Part shown: positions 17,193 through 26,206 of the stretch, in pieces | Layout of the letters: every line of letters begins with the position of its first letter | How positions within the stretch are numbered: position 1 is the first letter of the stretch | Origin: CAJQHT01 sp038123275 | GTDB lineage: Bacteria > Pseudomonadota > Alphaproteobacteria > Rickettsiales > UBA1997 | Direction: 5' to 3' | DNA: 64,000 nt | Assembly (NCBI GenBank): GCA_038123275.1 | Contig: JAYORG010000001.1 | Span: forward strand, 1 to 64,000 | Position numbers and translations under genes: made by a program | The notes under the pieces: model-generated | The model's input: only the letters and a program-made list of their open reading frames with translations | Database searches by the model: none | What the model was told of the DNA's origin: nothing

Positions 17193-17391
17193 TTCAACAC
17201 TACCTCAGAAAATTACTTCTATTAACTAGTTTATTAATTAGTGAAAAGGGTTAATTTAATCTAACTGCTTCAAAAATTAACAGCTGCATTGAAAGATTCA
17301 AATAATAGTAGAAATTTAGTTTTTAAAAGGCAGAATAGCGAGGTCAAAATTATTTCTAAGTGTTAAATTTTTGCTTAAAAACTCTTTAAAA

Positions 17392-17583
17392 ATGAAAAAC
17401 AATATCATCTATTCAGTTTTATCTAGTTCTTTACTGTTTATGTCCTGCATTTCTCTTTTAAGTTTGCAGAATAACGATATTAAAATTCCCCAAGAAGAGG
17501 CAACTATCACACTTGATTTAAGGTATAAATTTAATATGAATTTAGCTGTAAAAGACAATAAAACTTCTTTAAGTTCTAATTAA
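17392..17583 (+). CDS. small secreted or lipoprotein-like hypothetical protein
   Basis: The frame encodes about 63 aa from ATG 17392 (a TTG at 17371 would add seven). The first 25 residues (MKNNIIYSVLSSSLLFMSC) resemble a signal peptide ending in a weak lipobox, LFMSC. The rest is polar, with DIKIPQEEATITLDLRYKFN. I do not recognise a family. It lies 24 bp before the Xer recombinase in the same direction. It may be a real small envelope protein, but length alone leaves doubt. Confidence 0.45.
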   Translation: MKNNIIYSVLSSSLLFMSCISLLSLQNNDIKIPQEEATITLDLRYKFNMNLAVKDNKTSLSSN

Positions 17584-17607
17584 TTGTAACCTATAGCTGC
17601 TTTTAAA

Positions 17608-18588
17608 ATGAAAAATAGTGATTTAGATCTCATTATTAGCTTTCTTGAAATGCTTAAGGTTGAAAGTGGCTTAGCCAAAAACACCTTAGAGTCTTACAAT
17701 CTTGATTTAAAATTATTTTTACGTTTTATTCAGGAAAAAAAGAAGAATTTTGTAAAAGTAGATGAAGAATTAATCAAATTATATTTAAATAAAATATATG
17801 AAGAGGGTATTTCTGCTAGTTCTGCCTCACGTAAAATATCAACTTTAAAAAGATTCTTTGCTTTTTTAGAGTTAGAGTCACACATAAAATTAAATCCTGC
17901 AATTAATTTGGTTAAACCTAAGGAAGATGAGAAATTGCCTAAAGTGTTGAGTGAAAAGGAAGTTGTTGTGTTAATTAAAACCATCAATAAAGATAAATCA
18001 GATTTTGGCACAAGACTCTCTTGTATGCTTGAGGTTATGTATGCTTCTGGCTTAAGAGTATCAGAGTTAGTTTCATTACCAATGTCATCTATTCAACAAA
18101 ATGACAAAGGAATTAAGAGTTATTTATTAGTAAGTGGTAAAGGCAATAAAGAAAGAATAGCTCCTCTTAATTCATCATCTTTAGTAATTTTAAAAAACTA
18201 CTTAGCATTACGAGAAAGATTAGGTCAAAAAAATTCTAAATGGTTATTTTGTGGTAATTTCAGGGCTAGTAAAGAAATGAACTTGCAAAAAAATATTAGA
18301 AAGTTTGATGTTATTGATAAACATATCACCAGACAAAGATTCCATCAAATGCTTAAAGAATTAGCTGTTAATGCAGGGGTTGATAAAGATAAAGTTTCTC
18401 CACATATTATCAGACATTCTTTTGCAACTCACTTACTAAATAGAGGAGCAGACTTAAGAATGTTACAAGAATTATTGGGTCATAGTGATATTTCTACTAC
18501 TCAAATATACACCCACATTATGGATTCAAAATTAAAGGAATTAGTAACAAATAAGCATCCTTTATCCAAAATAAGATCTACTTCTTAA
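17608..18588 (+). CDS. xerD: tyrosine site-specific recombinase XerC/XerD
   Basis: Xer recombinases resolve chromosome dimers at dif. The N-terminal core-binding domain (FLEMLKVESGLAKNTLESYN) precedes the catalytic domain with the Arg in ASGLRVSELVSL, the HxxR in SPHIIRHSFATHLL, His in LLGHSDISTTQ, and the nucleophile Tyr in QIYTHI. Length of 326 aa is slightly above the usual 300 because of an insertion around residues 215-240. I favour XerD over XerC on overall feel only. It ends tail to tail (4-nt overlap) with the prepilin gene. It is not part of an integron or a visible mobile element. Confidence 0.9.
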   Translation: MKNSDLDLIISFLEMLKVESGLAKNTLESYNLDLKLFLRFIQEKKKNFVKVDEELIKLYLNKIYEEGISASSASRKISTLKRFFAFLELESHIKLNPAINLVKPKEDEKLPKVLSEKEVVVLIKTINKDKSDFGTRLSCMLEVMYASGLRVSELVSLPMSSIQQNDKGIKSYLLVSGKGNKERIAPLNSSSLVILKNYLALRERLGQKNSKWLFCGNFRASKEMNLQKNIRKFDVIDKHITRQRFHQMLKELAVNAGVDKDKVSPHIIRHSFATHLLNRGADLRMLQELLGHSDISTTQIYTHIMDSKLKELVTNKHPLSKIRSTS

Positions 18589-19430
18589 TAGATCTTCCAT
18601 TTTTTATTAAGATATTCAACTACATCATCAACTTCATCATCAGTTAAAGCTTTATCATACATAATAATCTCACCAAGGGCGCCATTAGTAAAAATAGATG
18701 TACCTCCCCTTGATCCTATATACAACGTATCTATGACAATACTATTTTCTGCATCTGAATCAGCTGTATTAGTAAAAGAATTATTATTAAGTTTATAAGA
18801 TATATTAGTGCCATCATAACGCATTGTACCAATTCCTATATCAGAACCAAACCATCCAGAGTTTACGGTAGCTGTACTATCACCACTTCTTTTAACTCTT
18901 CCAGGATAGGTGTCTCCATGTCCATAAAAATAAAAACCATTATTAGAAGTAGTAGTAGCGCTGTGTTCAATGGCAAAACTTTCAGATGATGTATTGGAAA
19001 AATCTCCTACAACAAATAAGGTCATATAAGCATTAGCAGCAAAATTATCAATTTGCAAGAAGTCATCAATGCCATTAAAACTAACTCCTGGTAGTTTATT
19101 TAGAGCATCTTCGTCATAAGTTGGTTTATTAGTAGGAGAAGTTGCAATATAAGAATCTAGATGAGAATCCTTGATATCATTCCAATTAGTAACTTCATCA
19201 CCATCTTCAACATATTCATCATCAAAGCTATCAACAGAGGTTGATTCTAGCCATAAAATCATACCATCTATATCTTTAGCAATAGAAGATTTAGTAATAT
19301 TCCTAGCAGCATTAATTCTAGCCACTTGCAATATTTGAGAAGAGCTAATAGTTATTGAAATTAGAACCGAGATTACAATTAAAATAACTGAAATCTCTAT
19401 TAAAGAAAAAGCTTTCTTCTTTTTATTCAT
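18585..19430 (-). CDS. prepilin-like protein with C-terminal LamG/concanavalin-type domain
   Basis: The preferred start (ATG at 19430) gives a leader MNKKKKA followed by FSLIEISVILIVISVLISIT, a type IV prepilin/pseudopilin processing site with Phe+1 and Glu+5 and a hydrophobic helix. From about residue 60 the sequence reads as a laminin-G-like sandwich (LPGVSFNGIDDFLQI, LFVVGDF, GTMRYDGTNISYKLNN, LYIGSRGG, GALGEIIMYDKALTDDEVDD). So a pilin stem appears to carry a lectin-like head. An upstream in-frame ATG at 19478 would bury the leader. It overlaps the preceding small gene by 8 nt. Its assembly machine is not in the window. The prepilin call is firm; ligand binding is inference. Confidence 0.75.
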   Translation of the reverse strand: MNKKKKAFSLIEISVILIVISVLISITISSSQILQVARINAARNITKSSIAKDIDGMILWLESTSVDSFDDEYVEDGDEVTNWNDIKDSHLDSYIATSPTNKPTYDEDALNKLPGVSFNGIDDFLQIDNFAANAYMTLFVVGDFSNTSSESFAIEHSATTTSNNGFYFYGHGDTYPGRVKRSGDSTATVNSGWFGSDIGIGTMRYDGTNISYKLNNNSFTNTADSDAENSIVIDTLYIGSRGGTSIFTNGALGEIIMYDKALTDDEVDDVVEYLNKKWKIY

Positions 19431-19710
19431 TTCTGGTAGAATCATTAGGAATGATGTTATCTTTATTTTCTTCTTCAATAATTACATCTTCAATAATAAC
19501 ATCATCTTGAATATCAACTTCTTGATTTAGAGTTTCCCCCTCATCATTATTTTTGATATCTTTTTTTATTTCATGAAAAGGTATTTCTTGCTCTTTAGCT
19601 TCAAAAAGCCAGTTAGCAACACCTCTGGTTTGTTCGGAATATCTCACACCAGAAAGAAAAGCAAATGCTAGTAAAACTACGTAGAATATTAACTTGATTG
19701 AAATGATCAT
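19423..19710 (-). CDS. small single-span membrane protein with acidic tail
   Basis: This 95-aa protein has one N-terminal transmembrane segment (residues 2-20, IISIKLIFYVVLLAFAFLSG) and a polar, strongly acidic C-terminal half (DVIIEDVIIEEENKD). I do not recognise a family. It overlaps the prepilin-LamG start by 8 nt and so is likely translated together with it, which suggests a role in the same surface structure, perhaps as an assembly partner. It starts 18 bp after the pdhC start on the same strand, leaving it 3' of nothing else. Confidence 0.55.
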   Translation of the reverse strand: MIISIKLIFYVVLLAFAFLSGVRYSEQTRGVANWLFEAKEQEIPFHEIKKDIKNNDEGETLNQEVDIQDDVIIEDVIIEEENKDNIIPNDSTRNE

Positions 19711-19727
19711 TTTTAATTATTTTAAAT

Positions 19728-21005
19728 TTATATTAACATTGTAATTGGGTTTTGTATGATTGTTTTAAGTGCACTCAAAAACTCTGCTCCAACAGCACCA
19801 TCAACACTACGGTGATCGCAAGAAAGACTTGCATACATAATATGTCCAATCTCAATTTTATCATCTTTAATGATTGGCTTTTTAACACCAGCACCAACTG
19901 CTAAAATACAGCTTTGCGGCGGGTTAACAATAGCATTAAAACTGTCAATTCCATACATGCCAAGATTAGAAATACTAAAACCACCACCCTGGAACTCTTC
20001 TGGTTGTAATTTACCATCACGCGCTTTTTTAATCAAAGTTTTCATCTCATTTGAAATTTCAATGATTGATTTTTGATCAGCATTTTTAACAATTGGTGTA
20101 ATTAAACCATCAGGTGCTGCAACTGCTACTGATATATCAATGTTATTATAAAGTGCAATTGCATCTTCATACCAAGAGCTATTAGCAGCAGGAACTTTTT
20201 TCAAAGCTAATGCAACAGCTTTAATAACTAAATCATTAACTGATACTTTGTAAGAAGGTTTGCCATCAATTACTAAGGCATTGTCATTTAGATCTTTTCT
20301 AAGCTCTAGTAATTTGTCTATTTGAATATCTAAATTAAGATAAAAATGCGGAACAGTTAATTTTGATTCTAATAATCTTTGAGCAATAATTTTTCTAACA
20401 TTACCATTTTGTTGTAATTCAAATTCCTGAGGGTTCCTTTGAATAACTCCAGATTTATTACCTTGACCAAGATTTATTAGATCTTCTTTTATAATTCTTC
20501 CATTTGGCCCAGTTCCAGAAATATTGCTAATATCTATATTTTGCTGTGCTGCAATTTTTTTAGCAACAGGGCTGGCAGTTACTTTTTTATTATTTTTATT
20601 AACAGAAATTGGTGGAGCTATTGGTGCTTGCTTAACTACTTTAGGAATTTCAACTTTTGGGGCTTGGGTTTTTGCAGCTTCTTTTACAACTTCTTCCTTT
20701 GGAGCTTGCTTTGTATTATCATTTTGAGCAATTTTATAAGAATCAAGGCTAGATTTCTTTTCGCCATCTTCCAAAATTAAAGCAATTAAAGAATTAACAG
20801 CAACATTTTGGGTACCGTCTTTGATGATTATTTTACCCAAAATTCCTTCATCAACAGCCTCAACTTCCATTGTAGCTTTATCAGTCTCAATTTCAGCAAT
20901 TACATCACCAGCAGCAACATTATCACCTTCCTTTTTAAGCCATTTGGCTAAATTTCCTTCTTTCATTGTTGGGGAAAGAGCAGGCATTAAAACTTCAATT
21001 GGCAT
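19728..21005 (-). CDS. pdhC: pyruvate dehydrogenase E2 (dihydrolipoamide acetyltransferase)
   Basis: E2 core of the pyruvate dehydrogenase complex. The lipoyl domain (residues 1-80) has the lipoylated Lys in EIETDKATMEVEA. A Pro/Ala/Lys linker leads to the E3-binding domain (ASPVAKKIAAQQNIDISNIS, GTGPNGRIIKEDL, about 145-180) and then the acyltransferase domain ending in DHRSVDGAVGAEFL with the catalytic His. The length of 425 aa is normal for alphaproteobacteria. The E1 and E3 genes are not adjacent. It reads toward the small membrane protein and prepilin genes and may be co-transcribed with them. Confidence 0.96.
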   Translation of the reverse strand: MPIEVLMPALSPTMKEGNLAKWLKKEGDNVAAGDVIAEIETDKATMEVEAVDEGILGKIIIKDGTQNVAVNSLIALILEDGEKKSSLDSYKIAQNDNTKQAPKEEVVKEAAKTQAPKVEIPKVVKQAPIAPPISVNKNNKKVTASPVAKKIAAQQNIDISNISGTGPNGRIIKEDLINLGQGNKSGVIQRNPQEFELQQNGNVRKIIAQRLLESKLTVPHFYLNLDIQIDKLLELRKDLNDNALVIDGKPSYKVSVNDLVIKAVALALKKVPAANSSWYEDAIALYNNIDISVAVAAPDGLITPIVKNADQKSIIEISNEMKTLIKKARDGKLQPEEFQGGGFSISNLGMYGIDSFNAIVNPPQSCILAVGAGVKKPIIKDDKIEIGHIMYASLSCDHRSVDGAVGAEFLSALKTIIQNPITMLI

Positions 21006-21109
21006 AGTATTTTTATTTTATTAGAACAATAATTGTCAGATATTATTGTCTTGAGATTAAAATGTCTAGAACATAAATTGATTGTGACTATTAATATTTA
21101 AACAAAGTA

Positions 21110-21778
21110 ATGAATCAAATTCCAAAGGCAATTATTTTTGATTGGGACAATACCCTAATTGATACTTGGCCATTAATTCAAGATGCTATCGATGAGACAA
21201 TGGTTAGCATGGGAAAAGAGCCATGGGGCTTGGAAAAAGTCAAAAAGAATGTTCATCAATCAATGCGTGAATCATTTCCAAAGATTTTTGGAGATGATTG
21301 GCAAAAGGCTGGGAAAATCTATAAAGATAGCTATCATAAAAATCATCTTGAAAATTTAATTATGATTAAAAATTCTCTAGATTTACTAAATAAAGCCAAT
21401 GATCTAGGAATAATATTATTTGTAGTTAGCAATAAACAAGGTCCAACATTAAGGAATGAAGCTAGTCATTTAGAAATAAAAGATAAATTTTTTACTCTAG
21501 TTGGTGCTCATGATGCTCTTTATGATAAGCCAGATAAAGCACCTGTTGATTTAGCTTTAGAGGGTAGTGATCTAGACCCCAAGAAAGATCTAATATGGTT
21601 TATCGGAGATAGCTATATTGACATTGAATGTGCACTTAATTCTGGATGTCAGCCAGTTTTATTTAATAAGAGTAATGATTTATCGCAAGATTTAACAAGA
21701 AGAATAAAAGAAGTTCCAAATAAGCCACTTCTTCATTTTGCCAATCATCAAGATATTATTAGCTATCTAGAAAGTTAG
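21110..21778 (+). CDS. HAD-family phosphatase (phosphoglycolate phosphatase-like)
   Basis: A haloacid dehalogenase hydrolase of 222 aa. The nucleophile motif DWDNTLIDTW (DxDxT) is at residues 11-20, motif II VVSNKQG around 105, the Lys DKPDKAPVD around 145, and motif IV FIGDSYIDIECA around 165. A helical cap lies between motifs I and II. Substrates of this group include phosphoglycolate and other small phosphate esters, and the sequence does not reveal which. It ends tail to tail with atpB (4-nt overlap). Confidence 0.85.
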   Translation: MNQIPKAIIFDWDNTLIDTWPLIQDAIDETMVSMGKEPWGLEKVKKNVHQSMRESFPKIFGDDWQKAGKIYKDSYHKNHLENLIMIKNSLDLLNKANDLGIILFVVSNKQGPTLRNEASHLEIKDKFFTLVGAHDALYDKPDKAPVDLALEGSDLDPKKDLIWFIGDSYIDIECALNSGCQPVLFNKSNDLSQDLTRRIKEVPNKPLLHFANHQDIISYLES

Positions 21779-22515
21779 TGTGCTTTTGTGACTTCACCTA
21801 GATATGCACAAACTAATATAGCAAAAATATAGGATTGCAATACGGCAACGAATAACTCAAAGCCTGTCATAATAATAGCAAATGCCATTGGTAAAATTCC
21901 AAAAATTACCCCAAGGCTAATAATAAAAGTTGCTACTACTTTTAACAAAACATGTCCAGCAACAATATTTGCAAATAAACGAACAGACAGTGTAACTGGT
22001 CTAATTAAAAATGAGAAAAATTCAATTAAAAATATTATTGGAGCCATCCACCAAGGCACCCCTGATGGCAAAAACATATGAATAAATCCTCCAATACCAT
22101 TTCTAACAATAGCAAAAATAGTTATTGTCAAGAAGCAAATCATTGCCAAAGTGAAAGTAATAGCAACATGACTAGTAGCTGTAAAGCTATAAGGAGTCAT
22201 GCCTAAAATATTACACATTAAAATAAAGCTAAACAGACTAAAAACTAGGGGGAAGAACTTTTTTCCTTCACTTCCAAGGCTAGAAGTAACCATATTATTT
22301 AAGAAGCCATAGATTGATTCAGCTATTACTTGTAATCTTCCTGGAATAACTGCTTTTTTACGAGTAGCAAATAGTAGGAAAGAAATAGCAATAAAAGTAC
22401 CTATTACCATGTAAAGAGAAGAGTTAGTAAAGCTCAAATCAAGACCACCAACTTCAATGTCAACTAGGTTTTTAATTTTAAACTGATCTAAAGGACTATG
22501 AGAATCTGCCGACAT
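21775..22515 (-). CDS. atpB: ATP synthase F0 subunit a
   Basis: Integral membrane subunit forming the proton half-channels. The essential Arg lies in TLSVRLFANIVAGHVLL, and the C-terminal helix contains GFELFVAVLQSYIFAIL. It has five to six hydrophobic spans; 246 aa is normal. The start MSADSHSPLDQFKI resembles alphaproteobacterial subunit a. atpE and atpF do not sit beside it, since the upstream 520 bp is a repeat-filled gap. With atpD-atpC at 15.5 kb, the ATP synthase genes are spread over at least two loci. Confidence 0.96.
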   Translation of the reverse strand: MSADSHSPLDQFKIKNLVDIEVGGLDLSFTNSSLYMVIGTFIAISFLLFATRKKAVIPGRLQVIAESIYGFLNNMVTSSLGSEGKKFFPLVFSLFSFILMCNILGMTPYSFTATSHVAITFTLAMICFLTITIFAIVRNGIGGFIHMFLPSGVPWWMAPIIFLIEFFSFLIRPVTLSVRLFANIVAGHVLLKVVATFIISLGVIFGILPMAFAIIMTGFELFVAVLQSYIFAILVCAYLGEVTKAH

Positions 22516-22623
22516 TCTATAAATTTGTGTGTTAATTTAAATTAAGAGCTTTTAAAATTCACAAAAAATAACAAAAAGTCAATGATTATTTTTGGTATTT
22601 ATTTTATATTTATATTTTGGTGA

Positions 22624-22662
22624 CATCCCTGACGGGATGGGGTCAGTGTTTACTCTGACCCC
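22624..22662. repeat. intergenic palindromic repeat, family A (copy 2)
   Basis: Two adjoining hairpins: CATCCC-TGAC-GGGATG (22624-22639), then arms GGGGTCAG (22639-22646) and CTGACCCC (22655-22662) around TGTTTACT. The second hairpin matches 52014-52037 almost exactly, and the first matches 10871-10890 in the opposite orientation. It is followed by CTTATGTGG, also shared with the 52-kb copy. Confidence 0.7.
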
Positions 22663-22748
22663 CTCGCTTATGTGGAGAATCCGGGATGTTGTAAGTATGG
22701 TGTTGGTATGATGGAAGTTTGCAGTTGTGGGGAGATTGTGTAGTATTA

Positions 22749-23024
22749 AACATCTTAGATGTTGATACCTGGCTTCGCCACTACAATAAGGGGTTAAAGC
22801 AAAAAAGTTATGAACTTTTGGTTCATGACTTTTTAGTCATTGACCCCGCCCAAGTCACGGGGCAAGTATTAAAGAATTTACGTTACGTGACAAAGAAATA
22901 AAGTAAATAATTTATGACAAAATTCATTATGAAAAAAAACAAAAAAGATATTTTGTCATATGGGTACCCGCAAGGCGGGTCGCCACTAATGTGGCGTAAA
23001 ATTAGCATTAACCTTTGGTTAATG
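22749..23024. repeat. array of short hairpins in the atpB / ialB gap
   Basis: The 520-bp gap between the divergent atpB and ialB genes holds no credible gene. Besides family A copy 2 it contains consecutive short palindromes: AACATC/GATGTT (22749-22763), ATGAAC/GTTCAT (22810-22826), ATGACT/AGTCAT (22825-22840), TATGACAAAAT/ATTTTGTCATA (22913-22923 with 22950-22960), ACCCGC/GCGGGT (22966-22980), CGCCAC/GTGGCG (22981-22996) and CATTAACC/GGTTAATG (23006-23024). Most have 3-5-nt loops, but the stem sequences are unrelated. A 60-aa open frame across 22719-22901 consists of these repeats and is not called. Confidence 0.75.
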
Positions 23025-23043
23025 TGAAACAAACCAAACAAAA

Positions 23044-23553
23044 ATGCTAAAATTATTACTACACATTATAATAATATCTAACCTTTCTATTGCAACTCTA
23101 TTAGCTCAAGAATCTCAAGATAAAGGAGAGTTTCATGGTCAGTATGTTGAATGGTCTTTATTTAGCAATAAACAAGGTAGTAAAATAATTTGCTATATGA
23201 CTGCTATTCCTTTTAAAAAATCAGGAAATGCCTATAATCGCGGTGAGTCATATATAATAGTGACTAAAACCAAAGAAAAATTACCAGAAATTAGCATTGC
23301 TGCTGGTTATTATTATAAAAAGAATTCTCAGGTTGAACTATCTTTTGGTCTTAAAAAATTTAGCATGTTAACCTATAAAGATCAGTCTTGGACTTATTCA
23401 ATAGATGATGATATCGAAATAATTAAGGCTATGAGAAATAGTGATGACGTAGTAATTTCAACAATTTCTGCCCAAAATAAAACTTCTACAGATAGCTATT
23501 CTTTGACTGGTTTTGATAGAGCTTACCAGGAATTACAAAAAATCTGTAAATAG
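23044..23553 (+). CDS. IalB-family (invasion-associated locus B) secreted protein
   Basis: A 169-aa protein with a Sec signal peptide (MLKLLLHIIIISNLSIATLLA, cleaved near residue 22). The mature part matches the IalB family of alphaproteobacteria: WSLFSNKQGSKIICYMTAIP, RGESYIIVT, EISIAAGYYYKK, ISTISAQNKTSTDSYSLTGF, and a terminal AYQELQKIC. Two conserved cysteines (in IICYM and KIC) could form a disulfide. IalB was linked to erythrocyte invasion in Bartonella, but relatives are widespread in non-pathogens and their function is unknown. Its promoter must lie within or after the upstream hairpin array. Confidence 0.75.
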   Translation: MLKLLLHIIIISNLSIATLLAQESQDKGEFHGQYVEWSLFSNKQGSKIICYMTAIPFKKSGNAYNRGESYIIVTKTKEKLPEISIAAGYYYKKNSQVELSFGLKKFSMLTYKDQSWTYSIDDDIEIIKAMRNSDDVVISTISAQNKTSTDSYSLTGFDRAYQELQKICK

Positions 23554-23622
23554 ACTTGAAAAGCTTTTAAAAAATATTATCTAATTTTTTATAAGTTTTT
23601 TAATAATTACTAAAAATCAATA

Positions 23623-25536
23623 ATGAAAAATAAGAAAGAAAATAAGCAAGGTCAAAATCAAAATCAATATGAATTTGATGTTGAGGTAGGTAAGATCCTT
23701 AGTTTAATGATTAATTCTTTATATACTAACAAAGATGTTGCTTTAAGAGAGCTAATTTCAAATGCTGCTGATGCTTGTGATAAATTGCGTTATATTGCAT
23801 TGCAAGATGCAAAATTAACTAGCAAAGATGAATTAAAAATTACTATTTCTAATGATGCCAATGCCAAAACTATTATTGTTCAAGATAATGGTATTGGTAT
23901 GAATAAAGAGGATCTACTAGAAAACCTAGGGACAATTGCTCGCAGTGGAACGGAGAATTTTATTAAATCTTTAACCGGAGATAATAAAAAAGATGTACAA
24001 TTAATAGGTCAATTTGGTGTTGGTTTTTACTCTTCTTTTATGATTGCAAATGAAGTTGAAGTTATTTCTAAAAAAGCAGGTGAAAAACAATCTTATAAAT
24101 GGAAGTCAACAGGTCAAGGTAGCTTTTCTATTGATGAAGCAGAAGATCTAGAACATAGTGGAACTAAGATTATTTTACATTTAAAAGATGATGCTAAAGA
24201 GTTTTTGGATAATTTTCACATTAAAAATATTGTTGAAACCTACTCTGATCATATAGATATCAAGATTGATTTAATTGGTGAAGATGGCAAGGCAGAAACT
24301 ATTAACTCAGCTAGTGCAATTTGGACAAAATCGCCAAAAGATGTTACAAATGAGCAATATCAAGAATTTTACAAACATATTTCTCATTTAGCTGGCGATC
24401 CTTTTATGACGATTCACAATAAGGTAGAAGGTATTTTAGAATATACTAATTTACTTTTTATTCCATCAATGAAGCCTTATGATTTGTTTCATCCAGACAG
24501 AAGAGGCAGAGTGAAACTTTATGTTAAAAGAGTTTTTATTAGTGAAGAGTTAGAATTGGTTCCAGCTTGGCTTAGATTTATGAGAGGAATTATTGATTCA
24601 CAAGATTTGCCTTTAAATATTAGCCGTGAAAATTTGCAGCATAATTTAGTATTGGCAAAAATTAAAACAGCAATTATTAAAAAAGTTTTAAGTGAGTTAA
24701 AGAAAAAATCAGAAAAAAGCGAAGAAGATTACCTAAAATTTTGGAATAATTTTGGTGCTGTTTTGAAAGAAGGATTATGTGAACCAACAAGTTTTAAAGA
24801 TCAAATTTTTGAAGCTTGTCGTTTTTATACCTCAAAATCTCCAGATAAATTGATATCTTTACAGCAATATTTGGACAATATTAAAGGTGATCAAGACAAA
24901 ATTTACTACATTACTGCTGAGTCAATTAAAAAAGCTAAAGATAGCCCTCAATTAGAAGGTTTTATTAGTAAAGATGTAGAAGTTTTATTTTTAACTGATG
25001 CAGTTGATGAATTTTGGGTCACGGTTAGCAACGCTTATAAAGAAAAAACATTTCATTCAGTTACAAGGTCTGATATTGACTTAGAAAAAGTTGATAAAAA
25101 GGAAAGTGAAGAGGATGGTCAAAAAGATGACACAAAAGACGTTACCAATAGTAAGTTTGAGAATTTAAACAAATTAGTTAAGGAAGTCCTAAAGGATAAT
25201 ATTAAGGATGTAAAAATTTCCAAGAAATTAACTGATAGTCCAGTATGTTTAGTTGTAGAGCTGGGAGCTATGGATATTAGAATGGAAAGATATATGCTTG
25301 AACAAAAGCAAATACCTTCAGCTTCATCTAAAATTTTAGAAATTAATCCAAATCATCAGATAATAAAAAATTTGAATGATAATATTGGTGATGATGCTAA
25401 AAAAGAAGATAATATTGCTATTATTAAAACTCTTTTTGACCAAGCTTGTATTATTGAAGGTGAGCCAATTTTAGATCATAAAGATTTTTCTAATAGATTA
25501 GTAAAATTAATGACAACTCACTTTGCAAAAAAGTAA
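23623..25536 (+). CDS. htpG: molecular chaperone HtpG (Hsp90)
   Basis: Bacterial Hsp90. The GHKL ATPase domain carries LRELISNAADACDKLRYI, VQDNGIGMNKEDL, and GQFGVGFYSSFMIAN. The middle domain contains the RRGRVKLYVKRVFI and ISRENLQ segments, with the catalytic Arg nearby. The C-terminal dimerisation domain is complete. Length of 637 aa is normal. It stands alone in a single-gene unit, with 69 bp upstream and 139 bp downstream. The N-terminus is Lys/Asn/Gln rich before homology starts at YEFDVEVGKIL. Confidence 0.97.
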   Translation: MKNKKENKQGQNQNQYEFDVEVGKILSLMINSLYTNKDVALRELISNAADACDKLRYIALQDAKLTSKDELKITISNDANAKTIIVQDNGIGMNKEDLLENLGTIARSGTENFIKSLTGDNKKDVQLIGQFGVGFYSSFMIANEVEVISKKAGEKQSYKWKSTGQGSFSIDEAEDLEHSGTKIILHLKDDAKEFLDNFHIKNIVETYSDHIDIKIDLIGEDGKAETINSASAIWTKSPKDVTNEQYQEFYKHISHLAGDPFMTIHNKVEGILEYTNLLFIPSMKPYDLFHPDRRGRVKLYVKRVFISEELELVPAWLRFMRGIIDSQDLPLNISRENLQHNLVLAKIKTAIIKKVLSELKKKSEKSEEDYLKFWNNFGAVLKEGLCEPTSFKDQIFEACRFYTSKSPDKLISLQQYLDNIKGDQDKIYYITAESIKKAKDSPQLEGFISKDVEVLFLTDAVDEFWVTVSNAYKEKTFHSVTRSDIDLEKVDKKESEEDGQKDDTKDVTNSKFENLNKLVKEVLKDNIKDVKISKKLTDSPVCLVVELGAMDIRMERYMLEQKQIPSASSKILEINPNHQIIKNLNDNIGDDAKKEDNIAIIKTLFDQACIIEGEPILDHKDFSNRLVKLMTTHFAKK

Positions 25537-25675
25537 GTAATATTAAGCTGTAATCAAAGTCTAAGTAAATATAATTTTCTATCGCTTTTTTAAGATTAAA
25601 GCTTTTGCAAATTAAAAATTAATAAGATAGTTTTTAGAGCAATATTTTATTAACCTTAAATTAAACCAGAAGAAT

Positions 25676-26179
25676 ATGTCATTAAATAAAGTTACCCTTA
25701 TAGGGAATGTCGGTCAAGACCCAGAAATTAGATCAACATCAGATGGTAGAGAATTAGCAAATTTCTCTATTGCCACCACTGAAAGTTGGAAAGATAAAAA
25801 TACTGGAGAAAAAAGAGATAAAACAGAATGGCATAGAATTGTTGTTTTCTCTCAAGGGTTAGTTGGTATTATTAAAAACTATGTTAAAAAAGGTTCAAAG
25901 CTATATATAGAAGGTCAATTACAAACTAGAAAATGGACTGATAATAATGGTGTAGAAAAATATACAACTGAAGTAATTTTGCAAAATTATAATTCAAATT
26001 TACAAATGCTAGATTCTCGTAATTCACAAGGTTCTAATGGTGATTATGGTAATCAACAGCAAGCTTCTTACAGTAATCAACAAACTTCACAAGCTACATC
26101 CACACCGCAAGAAGTAGCAGCAAATGATACAACTCAAAATAATTTCAGTGAAGAGTTGGATGATGATATTCCATTTTAA
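25676..26179 (+). CDS. ssb: single-stranded DNA-binding protein
   Basis: SSB of 167 aa. The OB fold covers residues 1-110 (LNKVTLIGNVGQDPEIRST, EWHRIVVFSQ, YVKKGSKLYIEGQLQTRKW). A Gln/Ser/Asn-rich flexible linker leads to the acidic tip DDDIPF, which docks partner proteins such as RecG; recG is at 54 kb. The gene follows a 139-bp gap and precedes nuoG by 27 bp in the same direction, so read-through into nuoG is likely. Confidence 0.97.
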   Translation: MSLNKVTLIGNVGQDPEIRSTSDGRELANFSIATTESWKDKNTGEKRDKTEWHRIVVFSQGLVGIIKNYVKKGSKLYIEGQLQTRKWTDNNGVEKYTTEVILQNYNSNLQMLDSRNSQGSNGDYGNQQQASYSNQQTSQATSTPQEVAANDTTQNNFSEELDDDIPF

Positions 26180-26206
26180 GAAATTTAATAATTATTCTTC
26201 AAAACT

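Noticed and set aside
20524..21024. Several hydrophobic open frames opposite pdhC
   Set aside because: They mirror the Ala/Pro/Lys-rich linker of E2 on the other strand; no independent support.
22719..22901. 60-aa open frame in the atpB/ialB gap
   Set aside because: It is made of hairpin repeats, has no ribosome binding site and no family-like composition.
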